From Lineus longissimus (taxonomy: Eukaryota; Nemertea; Pilidiophora; Heteronemertea; Lineidae), in NCBI RefSeq assembly GCF_910592395.1, contig NC_088317.1:14072001-14136000 (forward strand): a stretch of 64,000 bases of DNA. The letters are read 5' to 3'. The first letter of the stretch is position 1, and every line of letters starts with the position of its first letter. This document shows, in pieces, positions 11,169 to 20,990 of the stretch. Position numbers and translations under genes: made by a program. The notes under the pieces are model-generated. The model saw nothing but the letters and a program-made list of their open reading frames with translations, searched no databases and was not told the DNA's origin.

Positions 11169-12424
11169 CTAGCCGTCTTTCATCAGTAAAATTATCCGAT
11201 CCATTACTGCCGGATTCTCAGACACTTCTGGTCGAGGTGACAATGACATAAAATGATCTACTTTGTCCCGCCACCCAGGACGCTGCGCAGGAGCAGGACA
11301 ACTCGTGTTTGGTGTTGGCTGATGGCTGCCCATGACATAATCACCAAATCTCACAGGAGGTCTTGTATTCCTCACAGGCCTTGCAGGTCGGATGGGGGAC
11401 GGAGAATGAGTATCTGACATGGGGCTACAATGTGGAGCAGAGGAGGATTCATTAGCACTAGAATCATTAGGTGAACTGCCACTGGCGTACGAAGAGGTAG
11501 TATCAGTCGACTGCTCAACACCAGTAGAAGAATCAGACGGAAGAGAAGAATCGGGCTGATGAGAAGAATCATACTCTGCTGGTTGGATAGCCGGTCTGGG
11601 TGGTTCAACAATCAGAGGTGGATCCGCCATCGAAGGAACATCTTCCGCAACAGGTACAACCGGGTTGGTTAATACAATTACAACGTCTCCAATCTCTTCA
11701 TCTTCGTCTTCCAACACTTCCAGCGGTCTCACATCAGTCTGCTTCTTAGTCTTCCTCGGTTTAGGCTTCCGTCTTTGTCTCGTCTCTGGTGCGTCATCTC
11801 GTAGCGTGCCAACCGGCAACAAGAGGTTCCGGTGCAGAATTCGTACAGTCCCTCCCCCTTTGGTTGAACAGAGTACACTGGAATGTCCGGATTGGGCTGA
11901 TCCAGCACAATGAAAACATCTTCAGACCATTTGTCCGCCAACTTATGGCGGCCCCGAAGGTGGACTTGCCTGACCAAGACAGAATCACCAGGCCTTATTA
12001 CCGCAGCTCTAGCTTTCAAATCATATTTGGACTTCTGATAACCGGAAGATACACCTTGATGCTTCTGAGCCATCTCAAAAGCATAAGTAAGGCGTTCCTT
12101 CAATGACTTGGTATACGACGTAAAATCTACACCATCCGTGCCCTTGTCACTACCGATATCAAAAGCAACATCAACAGGTAACTGCGGATTTCTTCCAAAC
12201 ATGAGAAAGTATGGGCTACAGCCTGTAGAATCGTGCTTTGTGCAGTTATAGGCGTGCGTGAGGGTGGACAGGTACTGTGACCAGTTGTTCTTTTTCTCCT
12301 CTGACAATGTCCCTAACATAGAAAGTAGTGTGCGATTAAATCTTTCACACAACCCATTGCCCATAAGGGGTGGTATGAGGGGTGGTATAAGGGGTGGTAT
12401 GAGACTTATCCATCCCACCTAACA
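11169..12424 (-). pseudogene. Gypsy integrase C-terminal part, frameshifted
   Basis: The 11729-12418 frame contains [16 protein letters not shown], which carries the third catalytic acidic residue of the DDE integrase, and then a GPY/F-like segment (RPGDSVLVR). A typical HRNLLLPVG ending is found only in another frame (11169-11822), so one base is missing in the G run near 11862-11868. The tail from 11169 to about 11720 is a proline/serine/acidic stretch of the kind common at the C terminus of gypsy Pol. A 12-base unit (ccacccctnata) is repeated three times at about 12366-12402 just before the NG-ERFN block and shifts the frame there. Confidence 0.85.
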
Positions 12425-13326
12425 AACACAGTTCCTTGATCACACTCGACTCAAAATTTCGACCTTGGTCGCTATGGAGCCTAACAGGGAATTCTAAAAT
12501 ACCTTGGTACCGTAAAGTCAACTTTTAAATGGAAAATGCATAAGCCTCGTTCTGAGAGCGGAGTGTTTTGGACACGCAACCAAGATGCTCTACCAAAGTT
12601 CCCTCGGGTTGCACTAAAATGTGGAACCATGCACACGTCACGTCAATGGAATTTCAGCTCACTTCAGAAGTTTGAGGCTCTTAAAACACTGCTTCCAACA
12701 CAAATCAGTCAAGGAAGCATCAACCACCCTAAGTTTTTTAATGAGCACTACACATATTTGCCGAGAAAAACGCTCCAAATAGCCCATTTGCGTGGATTTT
12801 AGCATCACTTGAGCGAGCCGATGCGGACTTCCTATGCGCGCTGTACAAAATGTACATGTCTCATTTTCTGTAACGTTGCCGTAACATAATGTAAACAATG
12901 GCGCTACCGGCGCTCCGGCCGGGCCGGCGATGGATGGAATTTGCCAAATTCGCACATATTCAAGTTATTTTCGTGGCCTATCTTTTTAAGTTTGAGGTAT
13001 TTTAGAATAGAAATTGAACCCTCGGCTTCGGACCTTGGTTGAGTTACCAAGACACTCTCGGGTGGAGCTAAAATTTCGTCCAAACCCTCGCCTGTCGGCT
13101 CGGGTTTGGACTGTATTTTAGCTCCACCCTCGAGTGTCTTGGTAACTCAACCAAGGTCCTCCGCCTCGGGTTCAATTCCTTAAACCATAATGCACAATGA
13201 AATGTTCGTACAGAGCTTTAGCTGTTGTTTTGGCTGTTTGGTTCCGTGTCGCTATTGCTACTGAGTACTTGGTAAAATGATCTGTCAAGACCAGGATGTT
13301 CTAACAACCTTGAGAAGGTTCAACCG
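12425..13326 (-). pseudogene. Gypsy integrase core, split and partly deleted
   Basis: Minus-strand translation of 13186-13320 gives [14 protein letters not shown] with the first catalytic aspartate, but with an in-frame TAG just before it. Translation of 12425-12490 gives [12 protein letters not shown] with the second aspartate. The two pieces are separated by the insertion at 12492-13181. The zinc-binding HHCC domain, normally about 130 residues between RNase H and this core, is absent, which indicates an internal deletion near 13325. Confidence 0.8.
12492..13181. mobile_element. Foldback insertion inside the integrase core
   Basis: About 690 bp interrupt the integrase codons between the HYG and RLHSD blocks. 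The right part, 13012-13180, is a near-palindrome with arms of about 80 bp sharing ccttggttgagttaccaaga. The word attctaaaatacc at the left edge (12491) is inverted at 12995-13007. No coding sequence is seen. It is a non-autonomous, foldback-type element. Its target duplication could not be defined. Confidence 0.65.
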
Positions 13327-15708
13327 TCAAAAAGATACAATGTTTAGTTTATCCACAGAGTTAGTAGCAATAGTATGACAACCAAATATTTCATCAACAT
13401 CCTTGGATGTGACGAGTCCATCAATAACCGATACATTTGTACAAGTCATTGCATGAGAGACTGCCGAAATCACTTCTTCGGACAGTAGACTTGTGGTCTG
13501 GTGTTCGATGCGGCTAAGCGCGTCCGCATCCACATTCGAACTACCAGCCACATATTCAATTGAAAAGTCATATGCAGACAGCTCTGCTAGCCAGCGATGC
13601 CCGGTGGCATCCAACTTAGCAGTTGTCAATACATATGTTAACGGATTATTGTCCGTCTTCACAAGAAACTTCGAACCGTACAAATAATCATGAAATTTAT
13701 CAGTGACTGCCCACTTCAGCCCAAGAAACTCCAATTTATGCGAGGGGTAGTTTCTTTCTGAAGCGAACAAACCACGACTTGCATAATATATTGGCCTGCG
13801 CTGCCCATCCTGTGTTTGGTACAGGATGGCGCCAAGCCCATCACGGGAAGCATCTATGTGAAGTTCATATGGGAGGGAGTAATCTGCAAACCCCAGGACT
13901 GGAGGGGAACACAACAGATCTTTTAGTGTTCTAAACGCTGCTTGTTCTACCTCACCCCAGTGCCAAGGTGGTTTGTCTTTGGGTTTCCTCTTATCCTTCT
14001 TATTTGGATGACCATGTAAAAGATCATTGAGCGGTTTGGCGATCCTGGCATAATCCTTGACGAACCTCCGGTTGTATGAAGAGAAACCTAAATACATGTA
14101 TCTTCGTAATTCATCAACCGACTGAGGAACGGGCCAATCTTGAACCGCTTTGACCTTATCAGGGTCCATTTCTATACCATCTGCAGACACAATGTAACCA
14201 AGGTACTTCACTTTACGGAGCAGAAATTGACATTTAGACGGCTTAAGCTTCAAATTGGCTTTTACCAATCTGTCAAAGACCATCTCCAGCCGATTCAAAT
14301 GGTCTTCGACTGTTTTGGAAAACACTATAATGTCATCTAGATAGACAAGACACATTTCCAAATTGATATCACGAAGAGCCAATTCCATGAGTCGCTGAAA
14401 TGTACTTGGTGCATTGGTTGCTCCAAAGGGCATGACATTGCACTCATAAAAACCAAGTGGTCCAACCGAAAAAGCTGTGCGCGCTTTATGACTTTCTTCC
14501 AACTCCACCTGCCAGTAGCCTGCACGGAGGTCTAGGCAAGAAAACCAACTAGACCCGGCAAGGGAATCCAAAGTCTCATCGACTCTTGGTAAACTATATG
14601 CATCTCGAATAGTTCGCTTGTTCAATTCACGCAAGTCAATGCAAAAACGGAGAGAATTATCTCTTTTACGAACAATCACTACAGGAGAGGCATTAGCACT
14701 GTTAGAATCTCGCACAACTCCAATGTCTAACATTTGTCTCAAGTGTGCTTTTATATCCTCGGACATTGTCGGTGGAATTGTCCGATGCCTTATTTTAAAA
14801 GGTTTTTCATCCGACAAATCAATTCTATGTTTCAACAATGTGGTTCTACCAATATCCAGGTCACTTTGAGAAAAAGCACATTTCCATTTCAACAGGCGTG
14901 ATTTTAATTCCGCACAACTGTCAGACTCCATGTCTTCCTGAAATTTAAAAAGGGAAAGAAATTCATCGTCCGGCAACAACTCCTTAGTTTTGGGTTTTTC
15001 AGAGGCGTCTGGAAAAGAAAGATCATCTTCTTCAGATCTCCAAGATGGTGGAGTAACGCTAAGGCTGGCCTCTGAAATGTTACAAATAACTGTTTTTCTC
15101 GGTATGGTTACTGGGCTATCGGACACATTCTGAATCATTACCGAGACTTTTTTGGTGTTCCCGCTGGAAGGTAACTTCTGCAACGAAGACACGAGAAGTA
15201 AACCACCGGGAAGGGATGAACTGGTGAATGTCTCAGTCACTATATTGAGTGGCCTCCCTAAATAACAACGAGTAAACCCTTTGAAAGAAATTTGTGCGCT
15301 ACTATTTACAGTGATGGGTTTACTGTTATAAACTGAACCTATAGGGGTGGTGCCGGCGAGAGCGTATGTACGCAAAGTCTCCCGCCACACAGGGTCCTCA
15401 ATATTATCCCTCTCATCAGAGATTTCAGCTAGTACATTTGTACCCAGTAATAAAGGAACTAACACATTATACTGAGTATCGGGCACAACAAGAAGGAGAA
15501 TGTCAAGTTGACATGTATCAAGTGTTAATGGAAGTTCAACAAATCCACTATAAGGTAGCTTGTCCCCAGTGGCACTTTGAATATCAATAAGTTGTGACAA
15601 CGGCTGCACAGGTACATCTGAAAAATGATCATGCATAAACGACGCAGAAATGGTTGATACTAAGGATCCAGTATCCATCAGGCATTCTACATTCTGTGCA
15701 CCCAACAA
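13327..15708 (-). CDS. pol: Gypsy Pol: aspartic protease, reverse transcriptase, RNase H
   Basis: A 793-codon uninterrupted frame. The retropepsin active site DTGS is at residues 12-15. The reverse transcriptase core follows, with FCIDLRELN, a fingers/palm block and the catalytic YLDD at about residue 454. RNase H begins near residue 615 (HIDASRDGLGAILYQ) and ends with DADALSR. This order is diagnostic of Ty3/gypsy. The frame is offset from gag, which stops at 15764, so expression would need a frameshift or a separate start. The ORF is intact, but integrase downstream is broken. Confidence 0.93.
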   Translation of the reverse strand: MLGAQNVECLMDTGSLVSTISASFMHDHFSDVPVQPLSQLIDIQSATGDKLPYSGFVELPLTLDTCQLDILLLVVPDTQYNVLVPLLLGTNVLAEISDERDNIEDPVWRETLRTYALAGTTPIGSVYNSKPITVNSSAQISFKGFTRCYLGRPLNIVTETFTSSSLPGGLLLVSSLQKLPSSGNTKKVSVMIQNVSDSPVTIPRKTVICNISEASLSVTPPSWRSEEDDLSFPDASEKPKTKELLPDDEFLSLFKFQEDMESDSCAELKSRLLKWKCAFSQSDLDIGRTTLLKHRIDLSDEKPFKIRHRTIPPTMSEDIKAHLRQMLDIGVVRDSNSANASPVVIVRKRDNSLRFCIDLRELNKRTIRDAYSLPRVDETLDSLAGSSWFSCLDLRAGYWQVELEESHKARTAFSVGPLGFYECNVMPFGATNAPSTFQRLMELALRDINLEMCLVYLDDIIVFSKTVEDHLNRLEMVFDRLVKANLKLKPSKCQFLLRKVKYLGYIVSADGIEMDPDKVKAVQDWPVPQSVDELRRYMYLGFSSYNRRFVKDYARIAKPLNDLLHGHPNKKDKRKPKDKPPWHWGEVEQAAFRTLKDLLCSPPVLGFADYSLPYELHIDASRDGLGAILYQTQDGQRRPIYYASRGLFASERNYPSHKLEFLGLKWAVTDKFHDYLYGSKFLVKTDNNPLTYVLTTAKLDATGHRWLAELSAYDFSIEYVAGSSNVDADALSRIEHQTTSLLSEEVISAVSHAMTCTNVSVIDGLVTSKDVDEIFGCHTIATNSVDKLNIVSF

Positions 15709-15763
15709 AACTGTTGTCTCCGTTGAGACTTCCCTATTAAAACTTGACTATGGTTGTGAGGCT

Positions 15764-17019
15764 CTACGGTTTTCCCCCGCGGACGCCTCGCTCCGCGGGA
15801 TCTTTCCCGTTTAAATCACCTGCATTCGATTTACTATCATCATCCTTTCTCTTTGTGTGACATGTCACCTGCTTGTGTCCTCTTTTTTTACAATAATAGC
15901 AATAGCCGTTAAATGTTGATGGCTTGACATTTGATGTTGTTTGACTACCATGTGAGGAGGCTCTCTGATCAGCCTCTTTGGCTTTCAGACGTTTATTCTT
16001 CTTCTCCATGGAAGCCATCTTGCCTTCCAGCTCCGTGATCTTTTTCAAAATCTGGTCCAATTTGTTCACCTCCAGAGCAGTAGGAGCATGGCTAAGTTGA
16101 TTGACTTGTTTCTTGGGTTTAGCACAAGTTTCTTGCTCCACCGCTCTGCAGGTTACTAACAGTGTATTGAAATCAGCCCCAGAATCATAACGATGACGAG
16201 TGGCCTCTTTTATCTTTTCCACTCTCAGACCTGCCCAGAACTTTTGCCGTAACATGGCCTCTGAGTGTGACCCAACACGATAAAAGTCGTCTGGACAACG
16301 GGCTAGAATTTCCCGAAGACGGCAACCCCAGGACGCTATTGACTCATCCGGTTCCTGAGATGCCGCGTAAAACTTCCCTACCACTTGTTCCGAAGTTAAC
16401 ACTTCACCAAAAACCTGGTCAAAATAATCAATCAGTTCATAAACCGAACAATCGTCCCCTAATTGTAACATGCACTCTGCCGCCATGCCTTTCAAAGAAC
16501 GTCTGACGGCAGTCCATATTGTAGAATTTGGTAATGATATTTCAGACAAGAGGCCTTTCACCTCTGCCCTCCACTGACGATACGACACTTCACTCTTTTT
16601 GTCGCCACTAAAGGACGGCAAACGGGGGTTAGACATAAAATAACGGGCGGGGTGATCCTCACTGAAGTTGGGCTGTCGCAGAGATGCTCTGCGCTCAGCT
16701 CCAACAGGAGGAAGTTTGCTTGGGGTGCTGTGCAAGGTGCTGGTGATTCCACGCCCTTTTGCATAAACATGATCCACACCTCGCCCACACCGATACCCAA
16801 GCCAAACGAGAACTTGGGCTTGGTTTCTGTACCCAGAGTGGTACCTAAATGATCTAAATGTAACTGGGGTTCAGGGTCATCTTTTTTGATCCCCACACTA
16901 GCCTTCGGCTCTGTTTTGACTGAGGCTAGCAGTTCTTGCTGCTCCACCAACGTAAGGCGAGCAAGTAACTCCCTAGCCATATTTAAGTTATCTACAGATT
17001 TATCATGATCAGACGCCAT
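15764..17019 (-). pseudogene. gag: Gypsy Gag with one frameshift
   Basis: The likely start is the ATG at 17019 (MASDHDKS); that frame runs to about 16790. The rest continues in another frame (15764-16777), so about one base has been lost in the G-rich stretch near 16780. The second part has a capsid-like helical segment (LPSFSGDKKSEVSYRQW ... ELIDYFDQVFGE), a coiled-coil lysine/glutamate stretch and a CCHC zinc knuckle (CYYCKKRGHKQVTC). The capsid text resembles the gag from which vertebrate PNMA genes derive; that is inference. A leader of about 1.2 kb (17020-18209) precedes it. Confidence 0.85.
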
Positions 17020-18209
17020 GATTAATTTGACTGGGAAAAATTTAAACGGAAAAATTATCTGAAATAGAATCTGTACAACAAAACTCAAAATGTCCACTGT
17101 AGATACACGTATCACGACTGGAATAAAATATTGTACCTGAAATCATGAGAAAAAATATCTGAATTCTGAAATCATTATCATTATGGAGATCAATAAAAGT
17201 AATTCAACGTGGCAGAGTATCCGTGTGGAGTAGTCTGACTAATTATCTCACTTCCATCTGATATGGCCAACAAAACAAGGAACAAAGCCCATGAAGTCAA
17301 ATCCAACCAACTGCAGGACGACAATCAAACCCAGAGATCTAACTGCATACCAACCGACAACATGGGACCTAAACGCCAATCAAAATCTAAATCAAAACCA
17401 AGTTTAAAACCAGAATAATCTGCTAAGGCCTATACTATCTGTCAACTCTAGCCAAAATATTCAGGCTACCGTCAAAAACAAAACCAGTTGACTACCCATG
17501 CTATACCGTCTGTAGTCTCAATCAGGTCACATGCACATAAATGAGGCTAACCCAAAATGCGATGCACGAAATTATACCTTAAGAAATTAACCGTATGAGA
17601 AATTTCTCCAAAAACATGCAACGCAAAAATATGCACAAATGATCGAAACATGCAAATGAACAGTTAAGATTAAACATGCATAAATCACTCAAATGAAATA
17701 ACATGTAAAAGTCATTCAAATGAAAAAGTTTATGATTTACGAAAATAGTCAGTCCAAGTCACATGCAAGCAAATTAATGTCAACCGAAAATTGTCAGTGT
17801 CGGCAAAATAAATGTCAATGTCACGCAACAGAAAAACAGTGTCAACGTCCAGTGTCGAAGAAAACCAAAATACAGTCACCGCATCGTTCACCGTCTCGAG
17901 TCTCGAACCGTCGCTAGCGAAATCTTCTCTGGTCGAATAGATACTGAGAAACACACGCGCGCGCGTAGTCATACACATTTGCACTTGCCCCAATCGAACT
18001 CAACTGACCTCCCTCATCGACAGGCCAACGTTCCATATATGAGTGCACTCTCAGGTGGGAATTGCAAGGAAACACCAGGAACAACAAACGTTTCATCGAA
18101 TTACAACGTCTCCATTCCTCCATTTACGTATACGACTCACTAAACTCGGAACAGCATAGCAGTACTGCAATGGCAGAAGTTCACAAAGTCATACCAGATC
18201 TCCACAGTA

Positions 18210-18227
18210 GGGCCGGCTGAGCCCCCA
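18210..18227 (-). promoter_or_regulatory. Primer binding site of the gypsy element
   Basis: On the minus strand, three bases after the 5' LTR, the sequence TGGGGGCTCAGCCGGCCC begins with TGG, the complement of a tRNA CCA end. I cannot name the tRNA. Confidence 0.6.
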
Positions 18228-18230
18228 AAA

Positions 18231-18586
18231 TGTAACCGTCTCTGGTCCTCAACTTCCGCGGATCCCTGAACATATCTCACAACATCAACACGTTCTCTGT
18301 CTAACTAACTTAGTCTTTAATGTCTCTCTCTCTGTTAGTTCATGTACGTCAGTCCTCTCTGGACTATCAAGGCCTTTTCTACACAAGAAGGGGCCACACC
18401 AAAAGACATTCGGTGTGCCTTACATAATACTAACATATACTATACCATAATACTATAAATACATAATAATATAATGGAGCACAATAGTGTTCAACCAGGC
18501 AGTCAGCACAATAACCTAGCCATTGGCTTAAAGAAGGTAATAGGGATTATACTTAAAGGGTTGACTGCCTGGAACACAACCTTACA
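18231..18586 (-). repeat. 5' LTR of the gypsy element
   Basis: 356 bp, near-identical partner of 10297-10648, with TG...CA ends. It is the promoter-bearing LTR for minus-strand transcription. Confidence 0.92.
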
Positions 18587-18590
18587 CGCA

Positions 18591-19133
18591 GCAAAGTACA
18601 CTATATTATATTTTTTGCGAAGAAGAAGAATATTCTAAGTATTGGGAGAAGGAGGATAAACATAATAACGAAGATTGTTCTTACACTTGTCAACATTGTC
18701 AATATGCTTGATCCTTTCCATTCCCCAATACTCAATGGGAATGAGCGAAAAGGGATGGCACTCAGGATGCTATTACACCCTGTTTGTATTTAAACCCTTC
18801 GAGCGAGTCATCAGTTGTCATTCATTGTGTGTTCGCACGAGTGAAAGAGCGGAGAGAAGAACTTTTAGGTTATTGTTGGATAGTCATTATCAATTTATTG
18901 CGCCCCCACCCCCACCCACTCTTTAAATGGTGCGCCACGATTCGCTTGTTTGTTTGTGTGTTTTTTTAGGCAATATGCTTGATCCTTTCAATTTCCCATT
19001 ACTCAATGAGAATGAGCAAAGAGGGGTGGCACTCAGGATGCTATTAGATCTACTTTTTTTATTCGGCAGCCCAACGAAAATTTATTTTATTTTGAATCGC
19101 TATGCATCTTATATCATTAAAGTGCATATTTAA
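18591..19133. repeat. Duplicated block of about 80 bp in copy A
   Basis: The segment 'caatatgcttgatccttt...ggcactcaggatgctatta' occurs at about 18700-18778 and again at 18968-19047. Copy C has the same pair (47330-47408 and 47600-47675); copy B has only one (30627-30702). The plus-strand frames across it stay open in all copies. The block lies in a probable intron of a minus-strand gene, so I do not call it coding. Confidence 0.5.
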
Positions 19134-19174
19134 TGAGCATTAATTCTTATTCCGTCGTGGTATGTTTGGCCCAC

Positions 19175-19439
19175 CTTATACTCATAGACCTGGCTCCTAC
19201 TAGTTGACAACACATCTGATCTCCTAAGGCATCGTCCTTCTTTGCGGCTTAGCTGACATTTCGAGTCACCCTGCTTAATATTGAAAAAGAAACACCCGTG
19301 TAACAGGCAATACAAGCCACACTTCAATCTAGATAACGTTGACGATATCGCCATATCTGGCATGGTTAAGGTGTAGTTGTCCAAAACCTTCGCAAAAACC
19401 ATATGGTCTAACTTGTACATTTTGGTTATGGAGCAAATA
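19175..19439 (-). CDS. PAN/apple-like domain exon, copy A
   Basis: The frame reads VLDNYTLT...SRLKCGLYCLLHGCFFFNI...CQLSRKEGRC. The spacing of the cysteines and the FN and C-L-S motifs match the PAN/apple fold, a disulfide-bonded module in secreted and surface proteins. The exon ends at a good donor (TATAAG|gtgggc at 19175). The most likely acceptor is after ctaaag at 19440, because a TAA lies in frame just upstream. The same exon is kept at 31795-32059 and 47806-48070. PAN domains bind proteins or carbohydrates; no partner can be given. Confidence 0.55.
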
Positions 19440-19705
19440 CTTTAGAATCAGGCTGAAAAAAGTCTTAAAAACAATGAAACAAAATTGCATGCGGTAGAAC
19501 GATCACGCCATACGATTATGAATTGTATATTAAAATCGGACAATGTCGGAGTTTTGTCGAATTAAAAAGGAAAAAGTTAAAGAAACCGTGCGTACCTCGA
19601 ACCTGATCGTGAACCTGGCGTGGGGATATAATGTGAAAGACACCAGTATGCAGAACAGTATTATCTCCCTATCCCGTACTGGACACCCTATCTCCTAATC
19701 ATCCG

Positions 19706-19785
19706 TCAATCAGAATAGTAAACAGCCACATTGTCCATATGGATATTGGCAGTGCTTTCCCCTTCATTCTCTCCAAAGCTGTAAC
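19706..19785 (-). CDS. LamG/concanavalin-like last exon, copy A
   Basis: After an acceptor (gcggtag|GT at 19785) the frame reads YSFGENEGESTANIHMDNVA and stops at 19706. The pattern G-x-S-F-G ... ANI-MD-V-VY is typical of the final strands of LamG-like jelly-roll domains. The same exon is at 34381-34457, where a one-base change near the end alters the last residues. In copy C it is deleted. The short length makes this tentative. Confidence 0.4.
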
Positions 19786-19870
19786 CTACCGCCTAAGGAA
19801 CCAAGCTTGGCGAGAAGAAATGGGCATAACCGCAAAGAGCGCGCCATGAGTCACACTTGTTGTCTTCATC

Positions 19871-20329
19871 AGCCAGTCGACCGACCGATGAGACCACCAG
19901 GATACTTTGTAAAGTCGGGGCGTTCTTGCATCTAGACCTCCGGTGTCGGGCTTAAATGGCAGCACCGTCTATTACCTTCATATGGAAAAAACACACGAAA
20001 AACACATTTTGCGCTGAAAATATGGATTGGAGACATAGCTGAATGGCTTCACGGGTTAAATCTACATGCACATACGAAAAATTAGGAGATTCCATCTAAC
20101 GGTTAAGGCGGTGGTAGACAACATGATAATTTTACCAGTTCTATCAATATATAGATTAACGGTTGTCGTGTCCACGAGAGACTTCTTAGTTCGTAAGGGT
20201 TGCGAAACATGCTTATGATCGAAACGCATACTCCGGCGCCGTGAAAGTAGCCAGTCCCATTCACAACATGTGTAACGATAGCGAAGCCATGACAGTACAC
20301 ATAGCAGACAGTCTGCTTTCTATTTTTGC
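19871..20329. other. No gene recognised
   Basis: Unique AT-rich sequence with short frames only. Confidence 0.4.
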
Positions 20330-20990
20330 ATTATAGCGCGATTATGAGGTTGTAACTATTTTGCTGAATATTGTCAACGCCAACCTATTTTCGTAAAGTG
20401 ATAATTAGAAGTGATAATTAGAAGGTATATAGTTCAGGAAATGTTAATAAATAATCATTCATTATCTTTTTTTGAGAGCATTTTTGATTGCAAAAAGTAT
20501 ATGCCTACGTAACAGAGTCTCTGCAATGGTCATTTTTATCACAGTAGGAGCTAAGAATAGATTATGCTAATGAGCATACTTCCACATTGAGTTTTCCCAG
20601 AATGGTGCATATCGCGCGAAGCTACTTAGCCTAATACAATTAGGCCCCGGTTAGTGGCGCTGAGGCGGCCGCTGTAATCAAGAGTGGTTGAGTCACCCTA
20701 TGTTATGACGGACCTAACCATAATTGCTGACATTTTCGCATTGCTGCAATGAAAGACCTAATACTGAATCCACATGTCTGTTGACTGTGCTTTAAGAGAG
20801 ACTGGCATCACGCCTAGTCTAGTCTCTCTTAAAGCACAGTCAACAGACACCGCTATACCCCCTCACACTCAGAAACCACAAACGTCCACCCCTTCCTGCT
20901 ACCTTAATAGTTCTGGTTATCACAGCGTTCTATTCTGGTGTACATGCTACACAACACGAGTCTGTGCAATAATCGTCACAACTTAGACAG
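20330..20990. repeat. Second, partial copy of the 1340-1935 repeat
   Basis: Blocks such as ggtatatagttcaggaaatg and the hairpin at 20775-20849 match the interior of the 870-2190 element in the same orientation. The iteron-bearing ends are not seen here. The two copies lie on either side of copy A. Confidence 0.65.
20775..20849. repeat. Perfect 29-bp-arm hairpin
   Basis: Arms of 29 bases beginning TGTCTGTTGACTGTGCTTTA pair without mismatch around a 17-base loop. The arms are longer and more perfect than in the copy at 1778-1848. This could be a cruciform-forming transposon part, or a small-RNA precursor if transcribed. Confidence 0.75.

Larger units (their letters stand above)
10297..18586 (-). 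mobile_element. Ty3/gypsy LTR retrotransposon, decayed
   Basis: An 8.29-kb element read on the minus strand, with two LTRs (18231-18586 upstream, 10297-10648 downstream). Both have TG...CA ends, and a 4-bp target duplication CGCA lies at 10293-10296 and 18587-18590. The unoccupied site is present in copy C at about 47216-47221 (ttccgcagcaaag), which fixes the insertion exactly. The order gag, protease, reverse transcriptase, RNase H, integrase is that of Ty3/gypsy (Metaviridae). The copy is inactive: gag and integrase are frameshifted, part of integrase is deleted, and a foldback insertion of about 690 bp interrupts the integrase core. Confidence 0.93.
5330..19870. repeat. Copy A of a dispersed host unit
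   Basis: This stretch aligns by eye with copy C (43390-48110) and in part with copy B (28660-34540). Shared blocks are the left flank (5330-5634, with C only), a 324-codon exon, a tandem-repeat ORF, a PAN-like exon and a LamG-like exon (19706-19785, with B). Copy A is lengthened by a gypsy element, a pogo-type MITE and a 347-bp segment at 7756-8102. Gene order on the minus strand is LamG-like exon, PAN-like exon, repeat ORF, 324-codon exon. Confidence 0.75.

Noticed and set aside
18675-19133. Plus-strand ORFs with repeated MLDPF...NENEQRGVALRML text
   Set aside because: They come from a duplicated 80-bp DNA block within a probable intron of the opposite strand. Conservation equals that of surrounding non-coding DNA as far as I can see.
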